Part shown: positions 7,789 through 15,831 of the stretch, one piece after another
Layout: each line of letters starts with the position of its first letter
How positions within the stretch are numbered: the stretch's first letter is position 1
From: an uncultured Bacteroidales bacterium
GTDB lineage: Bacteria; Bacteroidota; Bacteroidia; Bacteroidales; UBA932
Length of the DNA: 64,000 nt
Assembly (NCBI GenBank): GCA_947179325.1
Contig: CAMXAU010000001.1
Span: 168,466-232,465 of the forward strand
Direction: 5' to 3'
The notes under the pieces: generated by a model
Seen by the model: the letters and a program-made list of their open reading frames with translations, nothing else
What the model was told of the DNA's origin: nothing
Databases searched by the model: none
Made by a program: the position numbers and the translations under genes

Positions 7789-8988
7789 ATGAGTGCAAAG
7801 AAATTTTTCCGGACACTGCATCTCTGGCTTTCAGTGCCGTTCGGCATCTTCATTACGCTGATATGCTTTTCGGGCGCAATGATGGTGTATGAAAAGGAAA
7901 TCAATGAATTGTGCAGGCATGACCTGTATTTCGTAAAAGATGTGAAGTCTGCACCTCTGCCGATGGACAGCCTGATGGCGGTTGTGTCTTCTGCTTTGCC
8001 GGATAGCGTGTCTGTCTCTGGTGTGACCATATCTCCGGATCCGGAACGCGCATGGCAGGTCTCTCTCTCAAAGCCGCGCAGGGCTTCGGTCTATGTTGAC
8101 CAGTACACAGGTGAAATCAAGGGCCGCAGCGAGCGTCTTCCTTTCTTCAACACAATGTTCCACATGCACAGGTGGATGCTTGGGTCCTCAAAGGGGGCAG
8201 GGAAGCAGATTGTGGGTATAAGCACGCTGGTTCTTGTGGTTATATTGCTCACTGGTCTTCTGATGTGGTTGACAAACAGGAACAAGCCATTGTCAAAAAG
8301 CCTTACGATTTCATTCTGCAAAGGATGGCCTCGTTTCTGGCATGACCTGCATGTGGCAGGAGGAATATATGTTACGGTTTTTCTCCTTGCCCTTGCCCTG
8401 ACTGGCCTTACATGGTCTTTCTCGTGGTACCGTAACGGATTCTATAAGGTGCTTGGCGTGGAGACCTCAGCCGGAGGAAGCAATGGCGTGCAGGTGCAGC
8501 AGGTTGAGTCTCAGCCGAGGAGACCTGACAATGGTGGCCATGAGCAGGCTGGTGAAGGACGTCCGGGACGTGGCGAAGGCCGTGGAAACCATGGCGGACA
8601 CTCCAGGAAAATGTCTCCGTTCGCCCATTGGCAGGATGTGTATGAGACTCTCGTGGCCCAGCATCCAGGCTATAGGCAGATTACTGTTTCAAATGATTCT
8701 GCCACTGTTGTCCCTAAGGGACGCAGAAGTCTCAGGGCTGGAGATAAGTACGATTTCAATCCACGCAGTGGCGAGATAACCGGGGTGAAGCTGTATGATG
8801 CCCAGGATAAGGCTGCAAAGGTCCGCAGTGCCGTCTATATGGTACATGTCGGAAGCTGGGGCGGAATGCTGACGAGGATATTGACATTCATTGCTGCTCT
8901 TCTCGGTGCTACCCTTCCTCTGACTGGCTATTACCTGTGGATCAGGAGACTGGTGAAAAGAAAATCCAATCCCCATCATGAGAAATAG
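7789..8988 (+). CDS. xusC: PepSY-domain inner-membrane protein, XusC-like
   Basis: A 399-residue PepSY-associated membrane protein with about four transmembrane segments: residues 12-34, 140-165, 190-212 and 365-390. Conserved histidines include LHLW near the N-terminus, FHMHRW before TM2 and FWHDLHV before TM3, a pattern that suggests heme or metal binding and ferric reduction. It is the third gene of the Xus order and probably releases iron from the imported chelate. Between TM3 and the second PepSY-like part, residues 225-270 form a Gly/Arg/His-rich low-complexity loop, probably periplasmic. A bidirectional terminator follows. Confidence 0.85.
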   Translation: MSAKKFFRTLHLWLSVPFGIFITLICFSGAMMVYEKEINELCRHDLYFVKDVKSAPLPMDSLMAVVSSALPDSVSVSGVTISPDPERAWQVSLSKPRRASVYVDQYTGEIKGRSERLPFFNTMFHMHRWMLGSSKGAGKQIVGISTLVLVVILLTGLLMWLTNRNKPLSKSLTISFCKGWPRFWHDLHVAGGIYVTVFLLALALTGLTWSFSWYRNGFYKVLGVETSAGGSNGVQVQQVESQPRRPDNGGHEQAGEGRPGRGEGRGNHGGHSRKMSPFAHWQDVYETLVAQHPGYRQITVSNDSATVVPKGRRSLRAGDKYDFNPRSGEITGVKLYDAQDKAAKVRSAVYMVHVGSWGGMLTRILTFIAALLGATLPLTGYYLWIRRLVKRKSNPHHEK

Positions 8989-8998
8989 CTTATAGCAT

Positions 8999-9031
8999 AA
9001 AAACAGCAGGCCGTCAAAGCCTGCTGTTTTT
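8999..9031. terminator. Bidirectional terminator between xusC and katA
   Basis: A perfect 13-bp stem, AAAAACAGCAGGC (8999-9011) with GCCTGCTGTTTTT (9019-9031) and a 7-nt loop, has A runs on the left and T runs on the right. It can stop both the xusABC and the convergent katA transcripts. Confidence 0.92.
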
Positions 9032-9046
9032 TAAAATGTCATTGGG

Positions 9047-10561
9047 CTATTGCTTTTTCTTGCAGCATTTCCTCTTGTCCCATGCCGGATGTGCCGGGTC
9101 TTCCGCTGTCATGGCTTCGTCCAGGTCCAGGCCCAATGCCTTGGCTACACCTGCACCATATGCCGGATCTGCGTAATAGCAGTTTCGGATATGTCTCTGC
9201 TTGACAAACACGGGGGAATCGTCCATGGCGCGGGCTGTGTTCTCGCATGTCGCCTTCTGGTCCTCTGCACTCATGAGCCTCCATAGCTTGCCGGGCTGTG
9301 TGTAATAGTCGTCGTCCAGTTCCCTCTCGTCATAGCTCCATACAGCACCGCTGGTCTCAAGCGGAGGCTCCTTGACGGCAGGGTTCTCTTTCCATTCCCC
9401 GAAACTGTTAGGCTCGTAAGGGACGGCCCTGCCATAATTGTCGTCAGTCCGCATCTGCCCGTCGCGATGGTATGAGTGGAACGGGCATTTCGGCATGTTG
9501 ACAGGAATCAGGTTGTTGTTGACCCCAAGGCGGTATCGCTGTGCATCACCGTATGAGAACAGGCGGCCCTGCAGCATCTTGTCTGGAGAGAAGCCTATGC
9601 CTTCGACTATGTTGACCGGATTGAATGCGGCCTGCTCTATTTCTGCAAAGAAATTCTCCGGGTTCCTGTTCAGTTCAAGTATCCCTACGTCATGGAGCGG
9701 AAAATCCCCGTGATACCACACCTTGGTCAGGTCAAACGGGTTGATCTTGTAGGTCTTTGCCTCTTCTTCTGTCATGAGCTGCACCTGCATCAGCCAGCGT
9801 GGGTAGTCGCCCCGCTCGATTGCTTCAAAAAGGTCACGCTGGTTTGACTCCCTGTCCTTGGCGACGACCGCCTCGGCCTCTGCATCTGTCAGGTTCTTGA
9901 TTCCCTGCAAGGTCCTGAAATGGAATTTAACCCATGTACGCTTGTTGTCTTTGTTGTAGAAGCTGTACGTGTGGCTTCCGAATCCGTGCATGTGGCGGAA
10001 AGAAGCCGGGATGCCGCGCGGAGACATTGTTATTGTCACCTGGTGGAGAGCCTCCGGGAGCAGGGTCCAGAAATCCCAGTTGTTCTTTGCGCTACGCATC
10101 CCTGTTCTTGGGTCGCGCTTGATTGCGTGGTTCAGGTCAGGGAACTTCAGCGGGTCACGGAGGAAAAACACCGGGGTGTTGTTGCCAACAAGGTCCCAGT
10201 TGCCTTCGTCTGTGTAGAATTTCATTGCAAAGCCCCTTATGTCACGTTCCGCATCTGCGGCACCGCGCTCGCCTGCAACTGTGGAGAAGCGGACAAGGCA
10301 GTCCGTCTTCTTCCCGACCTTGGCAAATATTGATGCGCGTGTGTATTCAGTGATGTCGTGCGTTACAGTGAATGTCCCGAATGCACCTGAGCCTTTGGCG
10401 TGCATTCGCCTTTCCGGGATTACCTCCCTGTCGAAATGCGCAAGCTTTTCGAGGTACCATGGGTTCTGCATGGTTGCAGGTCCCCTTACGCCTGCTGTCT
10501 GTATATTCTGGTTGTCGTCAATCGGCTTTCCATTCTCTGCTGTGAGTCTTTTATCGTCCAT
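9047..10561 (-). CDS. katA: Monofunctional heme catalase
   Basis: A 504-residue small-subunit (clade 3) catalase that dismutates hydrogen peroxide in the cytoplasm. Visible catalytic features are the distal His in [10 protein letters not shown], the distal Asn in VGNNTPVFF, and the proximal heme-ligand Tyr in [12 protein letters not shown]. Length and order match the Bacteroides KatA. The C-terminus ends in a short Cys/Lys tail (KCCKKKQ). It converges on the xus operon and stands alone; in Bacteroides katA belongs to the OxyR regulon, but I see no confident OxyR site here. Confidence 0.97.
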   Translation of the reverse strand: MDDKRLTAENGKPIDDNQNIQTAGVRGPATMQNPWYLEKLAHFDREVIPERRMHAKGSGAFGTFTVTHDITEYTRASIFAKVGKKTDCLVRFSTVAGERGAADAERDIRGFAMKFYTDEGNWDLVGNNTPVFFLRDPLKFPDLNHAIKRDPRTGMRSAKNNWDFWTLLPEALHQVTITMSPRGIPASFRHMHGFGSHTYSFYNKDNKRTWVKFHFRTLQGIKNLTDAEAEAVVAKDRESNQRDLFEAIERGDYPRWLMQVQLMTEEEAKTYKINPFDLTKVWYHGDFPLHDVGILELNRNPENFFAEIEQAAFNPVNIVEGIGFSPDKMLQGRLFSYGDAQRYRLGVNNNLIPVNMPKCPFHSYHRDGQMRTDDNYGRAVPYEPNSFGEWKENPAVKEPPLETSGAVWSYDERELDDDYYTQPGKLWRLMSAEDQKATCENTARAMDDSPVFVKQRHIRNCYYADPAYGAGVAKALGLDLDEAMTAEDPAHPAWDKRKCCKKKQ

Positions 10562-10620
10562 ATTCTTGATGTTTTAATGTTAACGGTGGACCCACAAAGC
10601 GATTTCTGTGCCATATTGCC

Positions 10621-12123
10621 TCAGCTGTCTATGTTCCCGGTGTCTTCTATATCCCAGTCATCTGTCCTGAATGGGGCCAACGGCTGCCCCATTGTCGTCT
10701 TTACATTGGCATCTTCCGGGAAATTCCGGAATGCGTAGCGTACGGCAACCGGATTCTTCACATTTTCAGACCACACTTCAATCTTGTTCTCCCACCATCT
10801 GTAGCTTGCCTTTGCCGGATACCATACCTTGTCCTCTCCGGCAATTTCGAAACCTCCGGGTGGAGGGCAGCCTTCTTCCCTGTATGCCATGAAACTGTCC
10901 GGCTCATTCCAGGAGTGCCTTGCTGACAGATTGTTAAAGCTCAGGAGAAGCATGTTCCCCCTGCGCTCGTCATTTACAGGCTCCATTGCCTTGTAGGTAG
11001 GTGCCGGACGTGGCACCCCATCTATTCCATAGTCATTTGCAAGTGCAAGATATGCAAGGCGGGCAGCAACTTCATATTTCTTGGACGGGTGTATGCAGGT
11101 GCGGCTGCCAAGGTCTGTAGTTGCAGCGATTCCTGAATGCCTGAGCTCGGCGAGAGCCTGATATTGCGCCTCTATTACCAATGGAAGTGAACGGAAGTCC
11201 GCTCCATCGTATGTGTATGGGGCAAGCTGGGTGAAGTAGAACGGCATGTCTTCGTCTTGCCAGCATTCTCTCCATAGCTTGACGAGCGAGACCATCAGGT
11301 TCTTGTAGTCGAACCAATTGTGTCTGTTTGAGCAGCCCTGGTACCAGATTATGCCTTTTGCCTTGAAGTCTTTTATCGGATGTATAAGTCCGTTGTAGAG
11401 CCATTGTGGAGCACTGGTCACGTATGTGCCGCTTTTAGCAAGTGCATGGTTGATTCCGGGTGTTGAATCTATGGATTCTTCTGTCATCCAGCATTCGATG
11501 CGGCTCCCTCCCCAGTTGGCGGATATAAGTCCGACAGGGATGCCGTCCATGGCCTTGGTCAGGACTTTTCCGAAAAGGTATCCGACAGCGGAAAAAGTGC
11601 TGACATTACGTGGACAGGACAGCTGCCACTCTCCTCCGCAGTCTTCCTGTGGCTCTGCGCTGTGCACTCTCGGTACATTGAAAAGCCTTATGCCAGGGGT
11701 TTCTGAGATTGAATACAGGATGTGTTCTGATGAATTTTCAACAGGCTGGTACATGAATCCGCAAAGCGGCATTTCCATATTTGACTGGCCGGCGCAGATC
11801 CATACTTCACCAAGAAGGATGTTTTCCAGCAGCAGTTCGGCACCGTCACTTATGGATATGGTGTATGGTCCTCCTGCTTCCCCTGTAGAGACAGTGATGC
11901 ACCATCTGCCTGCCTCGTCTGCCTTTGTCCTGTATCTTCTTCCGTTCCATGATGTCTTTGCTGTAACAGTCTTGCCTGCAGACGCTGTCCCCCATAGATT
12001 GACATCGGCATTGCGCTGGAGCACCATGTTGCTTCCAAGTATTGACGGGAGCCTTATTTCTGCATATGCCGCTGTGCATGTGAATATGCAGGCCAGAAGT
12101 ATTATGGCTGATAATCTTTTCAT
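10621..12123 (-). CDS. Sialate O-acetylesterase-like SGNH hydrolase
   Basis: A 500-residue secreted carbohydrate esterase. Residues 1-21 are a signal peptide. The nucleophile motif is GQSNME (Ser114), the GGSRIE and IIWYQG blocks follow, and a C-terminal catalytic-His region reads IHPSKKYE. An N-terminal beta-rich segment (22-105) is typical of sialate 9-O-acetylesterases, which remove acetyl groups from sialic acids, and of related acetyl-xylan esterases. The ATG at 12123 is preferred over a TTG three codons upstream. It is the last gene of the PUL, one base after the GH110-like gene, which suggests translational coupling. Host sialoglycan O-deacetylation is the favoured role. Confidence 0.8.
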   Translation of the reverse strand: MKRLSAIILLACIFTCTAAYAEIRLPSILGSNMVLQRNADVNLWGTASAGKTVTAKTSWNGRRYRTKADEAGRWCITVSTGEAGGPYTISISDGAELLLENILLGEVWICAGQSNMEMPLCGFMYQPVENSSEHILYSISETPGIRLFNVPRVHSAEPQEDCGGEWQLSCPRNVSTFSAVGYLFGKVLTKAMDGIPVGLISANWGGSRIECWMTEESIDSTPGINHALAKSGTYVTSAPQWLYNGLIHPIKDFKAKGIIWYQGCSNRHNWFDYKNLMVSLVKLWRECWQDEDMPFYFTQLAPYTYDGADFRSLPLVIEAQYQALAELRHSGIAATTDLGSRTCIHPSKKYEVAARLAYLALANDYGIDGVPRPAPTYKAMEPVNDERRGNMLLLSFNNLSARHSWNEPDSFMAYREEGCPPPGGFEIAGEDKVWYPAKASYRWWENKIEVWSENVKNPVAVRYAFRNFPEDANVKTTMGQPLAPFRTDDWDIEDTGNIDS

Positions 12124-12124
12124 T

Positions 12125-13843
12125 CTATTCAATTACAATGTTTCTACAATTGTCATATACGAAATTACGCGTCTCCTTGCCCTGGTATGGATATGCATTT
12201 GTCATTTCGATTGTGTTGTTGCGGAATGTCACATTGTCCACACTGAAGAGGTTCAGTATTCTCGGGTCGAATACGCGGAAGATGTTGTCTTCAATAAGAA
12301 TGTTGCGGTGATAGCATTCACTGCCGCTGAGGTCAGGGATACGGCTGCCTACCGAGATGCAGGCTGCTCCCCATGCGGAATACCCGTAGTTCCCGTTTTC
12401 GAATATGTTCCTGCGTATCTTTACGTCCCTTACGCCTGATTGCTCGAACCAGAAGTTGCAGTCTCCCTCAAGCAGTATCGCCGCCCCCGGGATATGGAAG
12501 TAGCAGTCTTCGATAATCATTTCTGCCCTGGAGCCGAGCAGCAGGCCCCGCGCCCTGTTTCCTGACATATGGCATCCCTTGATCAGCACTTCCGGATATT
12601 CTTCATCTGCCGCAATGGCCATCTCTTTCCTGATTCCCTCCGGGAGAGGCTGCTCAAAGGTAACGACAGATGCAGTCCTGTTGAGGCGTTCTACATTTTT
12701 TACTGTGGCATGGCAATATGTTACAACCGTGTTGTTGTCAACAATCTCTACTGTCATTCCGGGTTTCAGGAAGTCAATGCCGTATTGTCCTGAATTTCTC
12801 CATTCAAGCAGGAGCTTGTTCGGGGCGATTATCTCATCTACAATCATGTATAGGCCATGGATGTTTGTAGCGTCGTCTTTCTGGTTGCAGAATTTACAGT
12901 CAATCATGCGGATATATCCTGCACAGTTTACGAAATGTGTCGCATCTGCAGTGATGCTTATCATTCTTCCGCTTCCCGGAGACGGCACTATGTAGACATT
13001 GTTAAGCTCTATGTCACGGCTTCGCTGTGCTATGACACCCATTCCGCCACAATGCCATATGTTTACCTTGTCCAAGGTTATGCCGGAGCAGTCCGACACA
13101 AAGAATCCCGGATTATAGCGGGCGGCAGCGCCGAAGACCATTGTATTCCCGACATTGCCTTTCAGGTTTTTCTTGAAGATCCTGATCAGGTTCCCGTCTA
13201 TCATTTCTGCCGGGACCGTGCTCTTTGACAGCCAATAGTCCTGGGCGAGGTATGCCGGCTCTTTCTTTTGTGAATCGAATTCAAGAAGGTTCGAGAAATT
13301 ATATGTAATATGGTTTTCATCAGTGAAATACAGGCATCCGTTTATGATGTTGCATCTGTATTCTTCCGGAAAACGGACATCAAGGTAATCCTGTCCGGCC
13401 GCTTCTATCATCCCTTCTGAATGGAATGTCCTGGTGAAATCGATTGACAGGTTCTCGATTCTGACGTTCTTGCATCTTTCAAGGCTGAAAGGGGATATGA
13501 AGCCGGTAAAGAGCAGTTTCGTGTCCTGGCCTTTTATAGTGAAATCCTCCATGTCTTCAAGGTCGAATGCAATCCTTTTGAGGTTCTCGTCATTGTTGCT
13601 GATGAACTGGTATTTCTCAAATGCCTTGTCCGGCATGATCCTTAAGGTTCCTTCTGGCAGCACAAGTTCAGAGGCCTTGACCTTGCGGCATTCCTCAATT
13701 GCCATACGTATAGCTCCCATGGCATCCTGTTGTCCGGAATCTGTCATGAAATCCGACAAATATACGGTCTTCTGGCCGGAGCATGACATGAATAATGCTG
13801 TACAGATGGTTACAGCCAGTCTGATTGTAATGGATGGTTTCAT
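12125..13843 (-). CDS. GH110-like alpha-1,3-galactosidase lipoprotein
   Basis: A 572-residue lipoprotein (lipobox FMSC, Cys21) with the right-handed parallel beta-helix repeats of GH110. The family hallmark is visible: a TADATHFVNC block followed about 15 residues later by NQKDDATNIHG, whose paired Asp are proposed catalytic residues. GH110 enzymes are inverting exo-alpha-1,3-galactosidases that remove the terminal galactose of blood-group B or linear alpha-Gal epitopes. A blood-group-B or xenoantigen substrate would suit the neighbouring M60 peptidases and SGNH esterase. It lies in a tight minus-strand operon, 12 bp after the GH97 gene. Whether it is of the branched (A) or linear-accepting (B) subtype cannot be told by eye. 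Confidence 0.75.
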   Translation of the reverse strand: MKPSITIRLAVTICTALFMSCSGQKTVYLSDFMTDSGQQDAMGAIRMAIEECRKVKASELVLPEGTLRIMPDKAFEKYQFISNNDENLKRIAFDLEDMEDFTIKGQDTKLLFTGFISPFSLERCKNVRIENLSIDFTRTFHSEGMIEAAGQDYLDVRFPEEYRCNIINGCLYFTDENHITYNFSNLLEFDSQKKEPAYLAQDYWLSKSTVPAEMIDGNLIRIFKKNLKGNVGNTMVFGAAARYNPGFFVSDCSGITLDKVNIWHCGGMGVIAQRSRDIELNNVYIVPSPGSGRMISITADATHFVNCAGYIRMIDCKFCNQKDDATNIHGLYMIVDEIIAPNKLLLEWRNSGQYGIDFLKPGMTVEIVDNNTVVTYCHATVKNVERLNRTASVVTFEQPLPEGIRKEMAIAADEEYPEVLIKGCHMSGNRARGLLLGSRAEMIIEDCYFHIPGAAILLEGDCNFWFEQSGVRDVKIRRNIFENGNYGYSAWGAACISVGSRIPDLSGSECYHRNILIEDNIFRVFDPRILNLFSVDNVTFRNNTIEMTNAYPYQGKETRNFVYDNCRNIVIE

Positions 13844-13855
13844 TTCTGATGTCTG

Positions 13856-15820
13856 TTATTTGTTTTCCTTTATTATGAGTGCAGCTCCTCCTCCGGAGGA
13901 CATTGGCAGTTCAATATGTGAATCCTTTCTGACGGTATATTCCTTGAAACTGTATTTTTCAGGTTCTTCAGAGGAACTGTCTGACATGTGCATTACATTG
14001 AATGTCTTTCCTTCCTGAAGGAAGTCGGTTGAAATGGATATTGTCTTTTCTTCCCAGTTGTTCAGTGCACCGACATACCATATCCCGTCTTTCTCCCTTG
14101 CTGTTACAATATATTCCCCGATTTCACCTGCAATTGTCATTGTGCGCGAGAAGACAGTTGGTATGGAGGTTATGAAATCTGTGCATACGGGATCTGCCCG
14201 GTATAGCGACGGGCTGTCGCAGAGCATTACAAGAGGGGAGTCGAATACAATGTATGCCGCAGCCTGGTGCGTTCTTGTGCCCTGGCTCATCGGATTGTGG
14301 TAGTCAATCTTGAACCCATCCCTTGTGGCATTCCTGAATGCTCCCTGGGTATAGTCTACTGGGCCCTGGACCTGACGGAGGAATGGAAAGGTGACATCAT
14401 ATGCCGGCATATCCGGATTTGACCATTTGACTTCTTCAAGGCCGAATACCCCTTCGAAGTTTATCAGATGCGGGAATGTCCTGTTGAGACCGGCAGGCTT
14501 GTTGACTCCGTGCAGGTCAACAAGCATACTGTACCTTCGGGTCATTTCCGCTATCCGGTATATCATATCTATGCTTGTCTGGTCGTCCCTGTCGAAAAAG
14601 TCTATCTTGAATCCCTTGATTCCAAGTGCTGAATAGAATCTGCATGATTCCTCAAGCTTCTTGTCCAGGACATTTGATACAGCCCATATTATGATCCCGA
14701 CATTTTTCCCGGATGCGTATGAGACCAGTTCCGGCAGATTCACTTCAGGCTTTATTTCCATTATGTCTTCTTTGCCTGACCAGCCCTCGTCGATGATTAT
14801 GTAAGGGATTCCGTATTGTGAGGCAAAGTCGATATATTCCTTGTATGTCTCGGTATTTACACCTGGCTTGAAGTCTACATCTGTAAGGCCATAGCTGTTC
14901 CACCATTCCCATGCTGCCTGTCCTGGCTTTATCCACGAAATGTCATCATGGCGGCGTGCCTCGGCGAGCAGATATACCAGATTGTTTGTCGGAAGGAAGC
15001 GGTCTTCTTCTGCAATTGCTATTATTCTCCATGGGAATGTGCGTGTACCTTCCGTCTTTGCTATAATGTCTTTCCTTGTGGCTATTTTCATCTGATGCCT
15101 TGTCTTGGTGTAGTAGGTGCTGTCCGGCAGACAGGAAAAGGCGGACTTGTATCCTCCTGCAGTGCCGCGGAGGAACATCCCTGGATATGAACGCTGGTCT
15201 GATTCGCATATCAGCATCCTGATGCCGTCATCTGTCAGTACGGCAAGAGGGATGAGGCTTAATTCTGACTCTTTCCCGAAACTGCTGACCCTCTCATGCG
15301 TATATTCGCTCTGGAATGAATTTGCAAACGGGTCATTGCCGCGTGAATACGGAACCCAGGCCATCGGGTCGTCAGGAAAAATGAAATGTGCAGTCTCGTC
15401 CCTGATCGAGATGCTGTCTTTGAAATTTGTTCCGAAACGCCATGCAAGCCCGTTGTTGTATACCCGCAGTGCAAGTGACCAGTCGCCGAAATCAATGTTG
15501 GCATAGTTCCATTCGGCAGATATGCTTTCCTGCCTGTAGAACGGGGAGTCAATTGTCCCGGAGTCATTCCCTGTCTCTATCCTGTATTTCCCCGGATTTA
15601 CGCCCAGGGTCCTTCCGTCCTCCATTGTCATCGTGATGCCTGATGGCAGGACTAAGGTCTTGTCATCAAATGTCACTGAATATCTGAGAGTGTCGTCTGT
15701 CTCCAGCCTAACACAGATTCTGTGGTCCGGAGATGTCAATGCTATTGTATCTGGGCTGTTTGAGCATGAGATGAGCAGCAGCCCGGACAGGAGTGTATTT
15801 ATTTTTTTGATGGAAAGCAT
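13856..15820 (-). CDS. GH97 glycoside hydrolase, retaining alpha-galactosidase type
   Basis: A 654-residue lipoprotein (LISC lipobox, Cys19). An N-terminal beta-sandwich (about 25-280) precedes a TIM barrel with the GH97 blocks QAAWEWWNSYG, YIIIDEGW, GFKIDFFDRDDQ and NFEGVFGLEE. GH97 splits into inverting enzymes with a Glu base (SusB) and retaining ones with an Asp nucleophile in the FKIDF block (BT1871). Here Asp407 is present in that block, so a retaining alpha-galactosidase is predicted, with an acid/base Glu in the 456-463 region. A C-terminal beta domain completes it. With the GH110-like enzyme it gives the locus two putative alpha-galactosidases. Confidence 0.85.
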   Translation of the reverse strand: MLSIKKINTLLSGLLLISCSNSPDTIALTSPDHRICVRLETDDTLRYSVTFDDKTLVLPSGITMTMEDGRTLGVNPGKYRIETGNDSGTIDSPFYRQESISAEWNYANIDFGDWSLALRVYNNGLAWRFGTNFKDSISIRDETAHFIFPDDPMAWVPYSRGNDPFANSFQSEYTHERVSSFGKESELSLIPLAVLTDDGIRMLICESDQRSYPGMFLRGTAGGYKSAFSCLPDSTYYTKTRHQMKIATRKDIIAKTEGTRTFPWRIIAIAEEDRFLPTNNLVYLLAEARRHDDISWIKPGQAAWEWWNSYGLTDVDFKPGVNTETYKEYIDFASQYGIPYIIIDEGWSGKEDIMEIKPEVNLPELVSYASGKNVGIIIWAVSNVLDKKLEESCRFYSALGIKGFKIDFFDRDDQTSIDMIYRIAEMTRRYSMLVDLHGVNKPAGLNRTFPHLINFEGVFGLEEVKWSNPDMPAYDVTFPFLRQVQGPVDYTQGAFRNATRDGFKIDYHNPMSQGTRTHQAAAYIVFDSPLVMLCDSPSLYRADPVCTDFITSIPTVFSRTMTIAGEIGEYIVTAREKDGIWYVGALNNWEEKTISISTDFLQEGKTFNVMHMSDSSSEEPEKYSFKEYTVRKDSHIELPMSSGGGAALIIKENK

Positions 15821-15831
15821 GATTGTGTGTA

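Noticed and set aside
11426..12439. Plus-strand frame of 337 codons across the esterase and GH110-like genes
   Set aside because: Opposite strand to two well-supported secreted enzymes, with no recognisable domain.
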